Of a stretch of DNA of 13,462 nt, positions 7,009-13,462 are shown one piece after another (positions within the stretch are counted from its first letter, which is position 1; every line of letters starts with the position of its first letter). Both the position numbers and the translations under genes were made by a program. Source of the DNA: JBGPNN01 sp041487495 (lineage in GTDB: Bacteria; Sysuimicrobiota; Sysuimicrobiia; Sysuimicrobiales; Humicultoraceae). A model generated the notes under the pieces. It did no database searches. It saw only the letters and a list, made by a program, of their open reading frames with translations, and had not been told where the DNA came from. The stretch spans positions 1 to 13,462 of the forward strand of contig JBGPNN010000072.1 of NCBI GenBank assembly GCA_041487495.1, read 5' to 3'.

Positions 7009-8640
7009 CTAGCTCTTCGACATCTCGTACAGGTTGAGCGTATTACCCAGCAGCGGGTTGAACGCGTACCCTTGCACGTTCGTCCGCATCGGCACGCGGT
7101 TCAGCAGGGTCCCGATGAAGACGGCCGCCGCCTCCGCGACGATAATGCGCTGAGCTTCCCGGAACATTTGCAGCCGTTTTGACTGATCCGTGATCTCGTT
7201 GGCGGCTTTGAGCAGTTGTTCCACCTTGTCGTTGGCATAGAAGCTGAAGTTCCATCCGATCGTACCCCAGGAGTCCTTGCCGAACGTCGAGCTGATCATG
7301 CTAGAGGAGTCGGCGTAGTCCGGGTAGTTACGGACGGGTAGCAGGTCGGGGGCGGTCTCCGGTTTGCCGGCTTTCTCGAGCAGCACGGAGGACGCGAACT
7401 CCTGGATCTTGACGTCGATCTTGAGTTCTTTGAGGTTGGCCTGCAGGATTTCGGCGGCCTTCCGGAACGTCGGGTCGCCCTCGAAGAGGTACAGGCTCAG
7501 GCTGAAGCCGCCATTGGGGTACAGCGACTGGCCCAGCAGCTCCTTGGCCCGCTTCAGGTCGAACTTGTAGGGCTTGTCCGAGGGATTGAGGTGCGCCGGA
7601 TCGTTGTCCGGTAGGGGGCCGTTGAGCGGCGCCAGCCGGCCGTTGAAGATGGCCTGCTTGGCGCCCTCGTAGTCGAACGCGTAGGAGAGCGCCTGGCGCA
7701 GCTTGACGTCCTTGAGTGGATCCCGCTGGGTGTTCATCGCGATGTAGAAGATGCGCATCGTGGGGCTCTGTTCGATCTTCATGCCGGGACGCTTCTCCAA
7801 AGCGTCGATCATGTCGGGGGCGACGATGGTCGCCACGTCCACGTCGCCGCGCTCCAGCATCAGCCGCTGGGTGGACGCCTCCTTGATGATCCTGAAGACG
7901 ATGCGCTTGAACTGGTTCGGCTTCCACCCGCCCCAGTACTCGGGGAACTGCCTGAGGACGACCTGCTGGCCCTTCTCCCAACGCTCAACCACATACGGCC
8001 CGGTCCCCACCACGTTCTCCTTGAGCCATCCCTGCGCCAGGTCGGTCCCTTTGGCGTGCTCGCTGACCGCCTTCGCGCTCACGATCAGCCCGCCGGAGAC
8101 GGACGCCAGTTTGGCGAGAAAGGCGGGATCCGGCCCCTTCAGCGTGAAGCGCACCGTCATCGGATCCGGCGTCTCGATGCCCGCCACCACGGTCTTGAAG
8201 GCCCAGGCGAAGCCGCGGTTGATCTTGATGAGGCGCTCGAACGAGCCCTTCACGGCGTCCGCCGTGAGGACCGTCCGATCGTGGAAGAGGACGCGCGGGC
8301 GTAGCTTGAGCGTCCACTGCTTGGCGTCGGGAGTGCTGGTCCACTCGGTGGCCAGCCTCGGGACGATCTCCGGGGTGCTCCCTTTGAGCGTCACCAGGCC
8401 CTCGTAGGTTCCCCGCGTGATGCGCACCGTGTTGTCGTAGACGATGTGCGGGTCGAAGGTCTGGACGTTGAGATCGGTCGCGATGACCAGGGTATCCTTG
8501 CCCGTTGCGGCGATCACGCGCGCCGTCCGGGTCAGTTGTTCAATGGCAGCGCCGCTCAGCCCCAACGCAGTGCCGCCGAGGGCAATGGCCTGCAAGAACG
8601 CCCGCCGGGAGATGCCGTCGATCTCGTGCCCATCGCTCAT
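7009..8640 (-). CDS. Tat-exported family-5 solute-binding protein of the ABC importer
   Basis: A 543-residue extracytoplasmic receptor (SBP_bac_5). The N-terminus has a twin-arginine signal, SRRAFLQ at about residues 11-17, followed by the hydrophobic stretch AIALGGTALGLSGAA, so it is probably exported folded by the Tat system. Mature-domain marks: DTLVIATDLNVQTFDPH, then YEGLVTLKG, then W-T-S-T-P-D-A-K-Q-W-T-L-K-LRPRV-x-FHDR, then VVGTGPYVVE, then KLRQALSYAFDYEG. The ATG overlaps the TGA of the upstream ureohydrolase gene (ATGA, 8637-8640), and the DppB-like gene starts 12 bases later. Neighbourhood suggests the ligand may be a substrate of the ureohydrolase, such as a guanidino or ureido compound or a peptide of one; the sequence alone does not show this. 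Confidence 0.95.
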   Translation of the reverse strand: MSDGHEIDGISRRAFLQAIALGGTALGLSGAAIEQLTRTARVIAATGKDTLVIATDLNVQTFDPHIVYDNTVRITRGTYEGLVTLKGSTPEIVPRLATEWTSTPDAKQWTLKLRPRVLFHDRTVLTADAVKGSFERLIKINRGFAWAFKTVVAGIETPDPMTVRFTLKGPDPAFLAKLASVSGGLIVSAKAVSEHAKGTDLAQGWLKENVVGTGPYVVERWEKGQQVVLRQFPEYWGGWKPNQFKRIVFRIIKEASTQRLMLERGDVDVATIVAPDMIDALEKRPGMKIEQSPTMRIFYIAMNTQRDPLKDVKLRQALSYAFDYEGAKQAIFNGRLAPLNGPLPDNDPAHLNPSDKPYKFDLKRAKELLGQSLYPNGGFSLSLYLFEGDPTFRKAAEILQANLKELKIDVKIQEFASSVLLEKAGKPETAPDLLPVRNYPDYADSSSMISSTFGKDSWGTIGWNFSFYANDKVEQLLKAANEITDQSKRLQMFREAQRIIVAEAAAVFIGTLLNRVPMRTNVQGYAFNPLLGNTLNLYEMSKS

Positions 8641-9665
8641 CCTGCACCCCTCCCCTTTGAGTCGAACACCCTGCTGCGAACCATGGTCTTGGACGAGGTC
8701 TCTTCGGCAAAGATCGCGGCGAGCACGTCAAGGATGAGACGGGCCGCCGTGCGGGCCGTGACCTCCGCCCAATCATACGGGGGCGAGACTTCGACGAGAT
8801 CAACCCCGACGACGCGTGCGCGGCGGGCCACGACCTGGATGGCATCGCGTACCTCGAGGTACGTGAGCCCTCCGGGTTCCGGAGTGCCGGTCCCGGGCGC
8901 TGCGGCGATGTCGAGGGAATCGATGTCGATGCTGATGTAGCACGCTGCGTCCTTGGGCACGCCCTCGACCGAGGCGTCCGGTCCCCCCGCGCGTAGCGCC
9001 GTTGGCGTCACGACCCTGATGCCATACGCGGTCGACGCTTCCAGGGGTTCCGGATACTTCTGCAGGCTGCGGATGCCGATCTGCGTGATGCTCGCCACGA
9101 AGGGGAGTTCCGACGCCCGCCGGATCGTGTTGCCGTGCCCGAAGCGAACCCCACGCCGCTCGTCGACGAAATCTTGGTGCGCATCGAACTGCACGATATG
9201 GAGCGGCCCGTGGTCGGCGAGCGCGCGCACGACGGGAAAGGTGATGGCATGGTCGCCGCCGACAATGACGGGGAAACTTCCAGCGCTCAGGACGCCCGCG
9301 ACCACTCTAGTGATCCGATCCAGGTTGGCGGTGATCTCCGTGGCGGCGATCTCGACGTCACCGCAGTCCGCCATGGTAACGCCCCTCAGGATCCAGCGGC
9401 CGAGGCTGAGATCGTACCAGCCACCCGCCTTCGTGCCGTCGTCGCTTGTATACGGCCACCAGGCCGACGCCGTGCGAATCGCCTGCGGCCCAAACCGGGC
9501 GCCGGGGCGAAGCGTCGTGCCCAGATCAAAGGGAACGCCGAGAAACGCGATGTCGGCCTGAAGGGCGGAGAGTTGCTCACACGGCGGGACGCCATAGAAC
9601 GTCAGGGGCCTGAACCGTGCGCCCTGGTCGGAGGGCTTCGAGTGCGCGGTGAGATCCTGCGTCAT
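8637..9665 (-). CDS. Arginase/agmatinase-family ureohydrolase (binuclear metal), substrate unknown
   Basis: A 342-residue cytoplasmic hydrolase of the ureohydrolase superfamily, which splits guanidino compounds (arginine, agmatine, guanidinobutyrate, guanidine and others) to urea plus an amine, or acts on formiminoglutamate. All six metal ligands of the family are visible: His139 in GGDHAITFP, Asp161, His163 and Asp165 in FDAHQDF, and Asp247 and Asp249 in SIDIDSLDI. The family glycine loop PGTGTPEPGG follows, and Glu292 in VEVSPPYD is also kept. His177 lies in RFGHGNTIRRAS, close to agmatinase-like members. One oddity: the usual DP after SxDxDxxD is Asp252-Ile253, which breaks the common signature. 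Length fits agmatinase-like enzymes (about 300-350). It is first in an operon with an ABC importer and divergent from a glyoxylate-type aminotransferase. Agmatinase is the default label, but substrate assignment in this family by sequence is unsafe. Confidence 0.9.
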   Translation of the reverse strand: MTQDLTAHSKPSDQGARFRPLTFYGVPPCEQLSALQADIAFLGVPFDLGTTLRPGARFGPQAIRTASAWWPYTSDDGTKAGGWYDLSLGRWILRGVTMADCGDVEIAATEITANLDRITRVVAGVLSAGSFPVIVGGDHAITFPVVRALADHGPLHIVQFDAHQDFVDERRGVRFGHGNTIRRASELPFVASITQIGIRSLQKYPEPLEASTAYGIRVVTPTALRAGGPDASVEGVPKDAACYISIDIDSLDIAAAPGTGTPEPGGLTYLEVRDAIQVVARRARVVGVDLVEVSPPYDWAEVTARTAARLILDVLAAIFAEETSSKTMVRSRVFDSKGRGAG

Positions 9666-9726
9666 CCGGCACCATCGCTCAATCTTGATGGGGAATGTGT
9701 AGCAGGACTTCGCGCAGTTGCTGGGA

Positions 9727-9757
9727 GGTCCTCCAGGATGCTACCATCGCGAGGACC
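9727..9757. promoter_or_regulatory. Dyad/hairpin in the divergent ureohydrolase-aminotransferase gap
   Basis: GGTCCTC (9727-9733) and GAGGACC (9751-9757) are perfect 7-base inverted repeats. Inside them GATG (9737-9740) pairs with CATC (9745-9748) around a 4-base loop, giving 11 pairs with a 3/2 internal loop. A second overlapping dyad, GGAGG-T-CCTCC, lies at 9724-9734. The element sits 19 bases before the GTG start at 9777 and about 60 bases before the ureohydrolase ATG, so it could be an operator for both genes or a leader hairpin of the aminotransferase mRNA. No T-run follows, so it is not a plain terminator. Confidence 0.45.
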
Positions 9758-9764
9758 ACGTACC

Positions 9765-9770
9765 AGGGGG
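9765..9770 (+). promoter_or_regulatory. Ribosome binding site deciding the GTG start at 9777
   Basis: AGGGGG ends six bases before GTG 9777. An alternative ATG at 9738 has its own GGGAGGT eight bases upstream, but it would add 13 residues ahead of REYLLIPGPTP, where family members usually begin, and would lie inside the hairpin at 9727-9757. Confidence 0.6.
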
Positions 9771-9776
9771 TGCATC

Positions 9777-10925
9777 GTGCGCGAGTACCTGTTGATCCCG
9801 GGACCAACTCCGCTTCCCGACGAGGTGTTGCAGGCGTCGGCCCGACAGATGGTCAACCACCGCGATCCGGAGTTTGGCCGTCTACTGGCCGAGACGCTGG
9901 CCGCGTTGAAGCGCGTATTCCAGACCCGAAATCCGATCCTGCCGTTCACTTCCTCCGGCACCGGCGGTCTGGAAGCCGCGCTCGTCAACCTCTGCTCGCC
10001 GGGCGATACGGTAGTGGTTGTTGTCGGCGGCGCGTTTGGCGAGCGGTTTGCAGCCATCAGTGAGGCCCTCGGCCTGGCCGTCGTGCGGGTCGAGGTGCCG
10101 TGGGGCAAGGCGGCCGATCCTGGCGCGGTCCGCGACGCGCTGCGGCGCACCCCACAGGCGCGCGCCCTCTTGCTCACGCACAACGAGACCTCGACCGGCG
10201 TCCGCAACGACCTCGAAGCCCTCGCATCGGTCGCGCGTGACTTCCCCGCCTTGACGCTCGTGGATGCCGTGAGTTCGCTGGGCGCCATCGACCTCCGCAC
10301 CGACGATTGGGGCATCGACGTCGTGATCACGGGCTCGCAGAAGGCCCTCATGGCGCCGCCCGGTCTGTCACTGCTGAGCGTGTCCGACCGCGCGTGGGAA
10401 GCGTCGAAGACCGCGCGCCTGCCGAAGTTCTACTGGTCGTTTGATCGATTGCGGCCCGAACTCGGCGAGGATGAGGCCTACACGCCGTACACCCCGGCCA
10501 TCAGCGTGCTGTACGCGTTGAATACCGGGGTACGACTCGTCGAAGCTGAAGGGCTGCAGGCCCGCTTCGCCCGCCACCGCCGCACCGCGCGGGCGGTGCG
10601 CGCCGGCATCCGGGCACTGGGGTTGCGCATCATCCCGGACGAAGCCGACGCCAGCGAGACCGTCACGGCCATCTGGCTGCCTGACGGGGTGGACGGCAAA
10701 GTCCTGCTGGAGAGGCTCCACAAAGATCACGGCGTCGTGCTGAGCGGCGGCCCGGGCAAGTTACGGGGCAAGATCTTCCGTTTCGGCCACCTGGGCTACG
10801 TGCCCGACGACGGCGTGCTGGCGGGCTTGCGGGCGCTGGAGATCGTACTGCCAAAGGTGGGCGGGCCGGCGGGCAAGGGCGCGGAGGCTGCCGCGAGGGA
10901 GATCCTGACGCGCGCGCCGGCATAA
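9777..10925 (+). CDS. Class V PLP aminotransferase, serine/alanine/ureidoglycine-glyoxylate type
   Basis: A 382-residue cytoplasmic pyridoxal-phosphate enzyme of the AGXT/SgaA/PucG group, which passes an amino group from serine, alanine or (S)-ureidoglycine to glyoxylate. The N-terminus REYLLIPGPTPLP and NHRDPEF are hallmarks. PLP contacts are visible: SSGTGGLEAA (59-68), Asp163 in LVDAVSSLG, and Lys189 in TGSQKALMAPPG, which forms the Schiff base. Arg335 in FRFGHLG is the carboxylate-binding arginine of the group. GTG 9777 is chosen as start because the family begins there and a good ribosome site precedes it; ATG 9738 is the alternative. Which of the three donors it uses cannot be read safely. 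It is divergent from the ureohydrolase, with serS following after 42 bases, probably on the same transcript. Confidence 0.93.
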   Translation: MREYLLIPGPTPLPDEVLQASARQMVNHRDPEFGRLLAETLAALKRVFQTRNPILPFTSSGTGGLEAALVNLCSPGDTVVVVVGGAFGERFAAISEALGLAVVRVEVPWGKAADPGAVRDALRRTPQARALLLTHNETSTGVRNDLEALASVARDFPALTLVDAVSSLGAIDLRTDDWGIDVVITGSQKALMAPPGLSLLSVSDRAWEASKTARLPKFYWSFDRLRPELGEDEAYTPYTPAISVLYALNTGVRLVEAEGLQARFARHRRTARAVRAGIRALGLRIIPDEADASETVTAIWLPDGVDGKVLLERLHKDHGVVLSGGPGKLRGKIFRFGHLGYVPDDGVLAGLRALEIVLPKVGGPAGKGAEAAAREILTRAPA

Positions 10926-10967
10926 CGGCGCCGGCGTCTGGTCCGCGGCTGCGCTCGGGGGATCGTC

Positions 10968-12242
10968 ATGCTTGATCTCAAGCGGATTCGCGAGCAGCCG
11001 GAGCGCTTCAAAGCCGGCCTCCGCAAACGTGGCCGTGATCCACAGGCGATCGACGAGGTGCTGGCGGCGGATCTACGGCGCCGCCAGCTGCTGACAGAGA
11101 TCGAGAAGAGCCGGGCCCATCAGAATCAGGCGTCTTCCGAGATTCCCAAGCTCACGGGCCAGGCCCGAGACGCGCGCATTGCCGAGATGCGTGAACTGTC
11201 CGCGCGCATCAAGGCGCTGGAACCCGAGCTGGGGCAAGTCGAAAAGAACCTCGACGAGCTGATCCGCGCCCTGCCCAATCAGCCCGACGACACGGTCCCC
11301 GAAGGGGCCGATGCCGCGCACAACGTTGTCCTGCGCAGCTGGGGCACACCGCCGGTCTTCGACTTCACCCCTCTCGATCATGTGGATCTCGGCACGCGCC
11401 TGGGTATCTTCGACTTCGAGCGAGGCGCGAAGGCAGCCGGGTCGCGCTTCTATTACCTGCGCGGCGACGGCGTGCTGTTGGAGATGGCCCTCGTGCGTCT
11501 GGCCGTCGACCTGCTGCAACGCGAGGGGTTCACCCTGCTCGAAGTGCCCATGCTGGTGCGCACGGGGGTGATCACGGGGGCATGGGGTGGCACGTCTTTC
11601 GATCCCCAGCAGACCTATAAGGTCGAAGGCGACGATCTGGCGTTGATCGGCACGAGCGAACAGAGCCTGGCCGCCTTTCACATGGAGGAGACGCTCGCCG
11701 CGGGCGCACTGCCGCTGCGGTACGCGGGTCTTTCGTGGTGTTTCCGGCGTGAAGCGGGGTCATACGGACGCGACGTTCGCGGTCTCTATCGCGTGCACCA
11801 GTTCTTCAAAGTGGAGATGTTTTCGTACACCCACCCGGCTCGCTCGTCCGACGAGCACGAGTTCCTCGTTGCCCTCGAAGAACGGTTCGTCCAAACCCTG
11901 GACCTGCCGCACCGCGTCGTCGTGCTCTGTGGCGCCGACCTGGGTCAGGCGATGACCAAGACGTACGACATCGAGACCTGGATGCCGGGCCGCGGCGGTT
12001 ACGGCGAGACGCACTCCTGCAGCAACGCCGGCGAATTTCAGGCGCGGCGGCTGGGGATCCGGTTTCGCGAGGGCCCGGGCGGCTCAACCGATTTCGTCCA
12101 CACGCTGAACGGGACCCTGGTCGCGACCAGCCGCGCATTGCTGGCCGTGCTCGAGCACGGTCAGCGTGCCGACGGCAGCGTGCGCGTCCCCGAGGCGCTA
12201 GTTCCCTACATGGGAGGCCGCACCGAACTCCGGCCGGCCTGA
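10968..12242 (+). CDS. serS: Seryl-tRNA synthetase
   Basis: A 424-residue class II synthetase that charges tRNA-Ser, and tRNA-Sec as the first step to selenocysteine. It starts MLDLKRIREQPE as usual. Residues about 30-105 form the long antiparallel coiled coil that grips the tRNA variable arm. Catalytic marks: the TxE loop GTSE (228-231), motif 2 with FRREAGSYGRD (259-269), then GLYRVHQFFKVE, CSN...FQARR (351-361), and motif 3 NGTLVATSRALLAVLEHGQ (381-399) with Arg389. The residues before CSN are THS, where E. coli has ISS, a modest departure. Length is normal. A ribosome site GGGGGA ends five bases before the ATG. It lies 42 bases after the aminotransferase gene; no T-box leader fits in that gap. 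Whether the genome has another serS cannot be seen. Confidence 0.97.
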   Translation: MLDLKRIREQPERFKAGLRKRGRDPQAIDEVLAADLRRRQLLTEIEKSRAHQNQASSEIPKLTGQARDARIAEMRELSARIKALEPELGQVEKNLDELIRALPNQPDDTVPEGADAAHNVVLRSWGTPPVFDFTPLDHVDLGTRLGIFDFERGAKAAGSRFYYLRGDGVLLEMALVRLAVDLLQREGFTLLEVPMLVRTGVITGAWGGTSFDPQQTYKVEGDDLALIGTSEQSLAAFHMEETLAAGALPLRYAGLSWCFRREAGSYGRDVRGLYRVHQFFKVEMFSYTHPARSSDEHEFLVALEERFVQTLDLPHRVVVLCGADLGQAMTKTYDIETWMPGRGGYGETHSCSNAGEFQARRLGIRFREGPGGSTDFVHTLNGTLVATSRALLAVLEHGQRADGSVRVPEALVPYMGGRTELRPA

Positions 12243-12254
12243 CTTCGCGTGGTG

Positions 12255-13462
12255 TCAGGGCCCGCCGCGGGCCCGCAGTTCCGACCGGCGGATCTTGCCG
12301 GTGGTCGTCATCGGCATCTCGTCGACAAACTCGATCGCCCGCGGATAGGCGTAGGCGGCCAGCCGGGTCTTGACGTGCGTCTGGATCTCGGCAGCGAGCG
12401 CGGCCGACCCCGCGTGACCGGCGCGCAGCTTGACGAATCCTTTGACGATCTGACCCCGGACCAGGTCCGGAACGCCGACGACCGCCGCCTCGGCCACTGC
12501 CGGATGGGTGAGCAGGCTGCTTTCCACTTCGGCCGGGCCGATGCGATACCCCGCGCTGTTGATCAGGTCGTCCTTGCGGCCTTCGAAGTAGAAGTATCCC
12601 TCATCGTCCTGCCTGGCCATGTCACCGGTCAGCAGCCAGCCATCACGATACTTGCCCACCGTGGCGTCGGGGTTCCGCCAGTATTCTTTGAAAACCACAG
12701 GATCCTGCTCACCGCGCACCGCGATCTCTCCCACGGTGCCTGGCTCGGCCGGCGCTCCCCGCTCGTCCACCACGATCACGTCGTGTCCCGGGAAGGCTTT
12801 TCCGAAGGATCCCGGCCGCACCGGGTAGAGCCGCGAGCAGTTCCCGCACACCACGTTCGCTTCGGTCTGACCGTAGATCTCGTGCACCGGTACGTCAGGC
12901 AGTTCTCGCTCCCGCCAGTCCAGGATGACCGGGTTGACCGGCTCGCCGCCGCTCATGATCGCGCGCAGCGCCGGCCGGAATCGCTGTTGCGGCCGCTCGA
13001 CCTGCATGGCCATCTTCAGGGCCGTGGGCGGCAGGAAGGCGTGCGTGACGCCGTAGGCCGCCATCAGGTGGAAGGCACGCTCCGGATCAAACTTGGTGGT
13101 CTCGAAAGCCACCACCGGACCGCCGAACGTCAACGCCGGAAAGAGCAGGTCGTAGGCCCCGCCAATCCATGCCCAGTCCGCGGGCGTCCAGTAGACTTCG
13201 CCGCCCCGCGGCACGAAGTCGAAGTACAACTGGAATGACGGTACGTGTCCGAGCAGCACGCGGTGGCCGTGCAGCGCGCCTTTCGACGGCCCCGTCGTGC
13301 CCGAGGTATAGATGATCAGCGCCGGATCGTCGGGGGTCGTGGGGCACGGTTCGAAGCGAGCGCTCGCGCGGTCGAGCGCCGCACTCCAGGAGAGACACCG
13401 CAGGCGCCCGCCGCGGCCGCCTGCGGTGAGGTCGGGCGATCGCTCGGCGCCTGCCACGATCA
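12255..13462 (-). CDS. Short/medium-chain acyl-CoA synthetase (AMP-forming), N-terminus cut by window
   Basis: The C-terminal 401 residues of an adenylate-forming acyl-CoA ligase of the acetyl-CoA synthetase-like group. The frame is open to the window edge, and the missing start is probably about 140-200 residues. Core motifs in order, with positions counted in the visible part: YTSGTTGPSKG (phosphate loop, about 50-60), YGQTEAN (about 195-201), TGD (about 277-279), GRKDDLINSAGYRIGP (hinge region, about 293-308) and TTTGKIRRSELR (about 384-395) with the catalytic lysine. It activates a carboxylic acid with ATP and passes it to CoA. W-x-W-I-G-G-x-YD and similarity to AcsA-like enzymes suggest a short or medium acid, but this is not certain. 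Convergent with serS, 12 bases between stops. Confidence 0.94.
   Translation of the reverse strand, partial: IVAGAERSPDLTAGGRGGRLRCLSWSAALDRASARFEPCPTTPDDPALIIYTSGTTGPSKGALHGHRVLLGHVPSFQLYFDFVPRGGEVYWTPADWAWIGGAYDLLFPALTFGGPVVAFETTKFDPERAFHLMAAYGVTHAFLPPTALKMAMQVERPQQRFRPALRAIMSGGEPVNPVILDWRERELPDVPVHEIYGQTEANVVCGNCSRLYPVRPGSFGKAFPGHDVIVVDERGAPAEPGTVGEIAVRGEQDPVVFKEYWRNPDATVGKYRDGWLLTGDMARQDDEGYFYFEGRKDDLINSAGYRIGPAEVESSLLTHPAVAEAAVVGVPDLVRGQIVKGFVKLRAGHAGSAALAAEIQTHVKTRLAAYAYPRAIEFVDEMPMTTTGKIRRSELRARGGP
12258..12274. terminator. Strong GC palindrome between convergent serS and acyl-CoA synthetase genes (possible terminator)
   Basis: GGGCCCG-CCG-CGGGCCC is a perfect 7-pair hairpin 16 bases after the serS stop and inside the last codons of the ligase gene (encoding ARGGP). 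It could slow or stop transcription in either direction. There is no T-run on either side, so intrinsic termination is doubtful, and a high-GC coding tail can make such palindromes by chance. Confidence 0.25.

Noticed and set aside
9666..9726. Sigma-70 promoter (TTGATG at 9685) for the aminotransferase
   Set aside because: No acceptable -10 lies 16-18 bases downstream, so I could not support it.
9135..9776. N-terminal extension of the aminotransferase to an ATG at 9135
   Set aside because: It would run antisense through the ureohydrolase gene and precede the family N-terminus by 214 residues of nonsense-like sequence.
10926..10967. T-box leader for serS
   Set aside because: The 42-base gap has no room for a T-box and no T-box consensus sequence is seen.
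12249..13238. Plus-strand open frame of 329 codons
   Set aside because: It is antisense to the acyl-CoA synthetase, which has all catalytic motifs.

Overview
The window is high-GC, tightly packed bacterial chromosome. It carries nine protein genes, seven complete and one cut at each edge, and no gap longer than about 110 bases. There are no tRNA or rRNA genes, insertion sequences, CRISPR arrays or phage genes. The sequence does not name the phylum. Very high GC, a Tat-exported solute-binding protein, a KimA-type potassium transporter, a selenocysteine system and several oligopeptide-type ABC parts fit a free-living, heterotrophic high-GC bacterium, perhaps from an uncultured lineage. That placement is inference.

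Left edge (1-943, minus): selD, selenophosphate synthetase, missing its C-terminus at the window edge. Its catalytic residue is encoded by an in-frame TGA (890-892), so SelD appears to be a selenoprotein itself. A gene caller that treats TGA as stop would lose the start of this gene. A 70-base divergent promoter region with a perfect TATAAT on the selD strand separates it from the next unit.

Plus-strand unit (1014-5154): a short PAP2-type membrane phosphatase, an orphan family-5 solute-binding protein with a Sec signal, and a KimA/YdaO-like K+ symporter with an extra pair of C-terminal membrane helices. The PAP2 reading frame seems to be shifted by one base near its end.

Minus-strand unit (9665 down to 5151): an arginase/agmatinase-family ureohydrolase, then a Tat-exported family-5 solute-binding protein, then DppB-like and DppC-like permeases. 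The genes overlap or nearly touch, so this is an operon. It has no ATPase genes. Its last stop codon overlaps the stop codon of the convergent kimA-like gene.

Plus-strand unit (9777-12242): a class V serine/alanine/ureidoglycine-glyoxylate-type aminotransferase, divergent from the ureohydrolase, followed by seryl-tRNA synthetase. The 111-base divergent gap contains a clear dyad/hairpin. The ureohydrolase, transporter and aminotransferase could form a nitrogen-salvage module: import of a guanidino or ureido compound, hydrolysis to urea plus an amine, then transfer of the amino group to glyoxylate. This is a hypothesis from gene order and enzyme families.

Right edge (12255-13462, minus): the C-terminal two thirds or so of a short/medium-chain acyl-CoA synthetase, convergent with serS.

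Most of the content belongs to known families. The items most worth attention are the selenocysteine SelD, the divergent ureohydrolase/aminotransferase/transporter arrangement with its intergenic hairpin, and the extended KimA-like protein.
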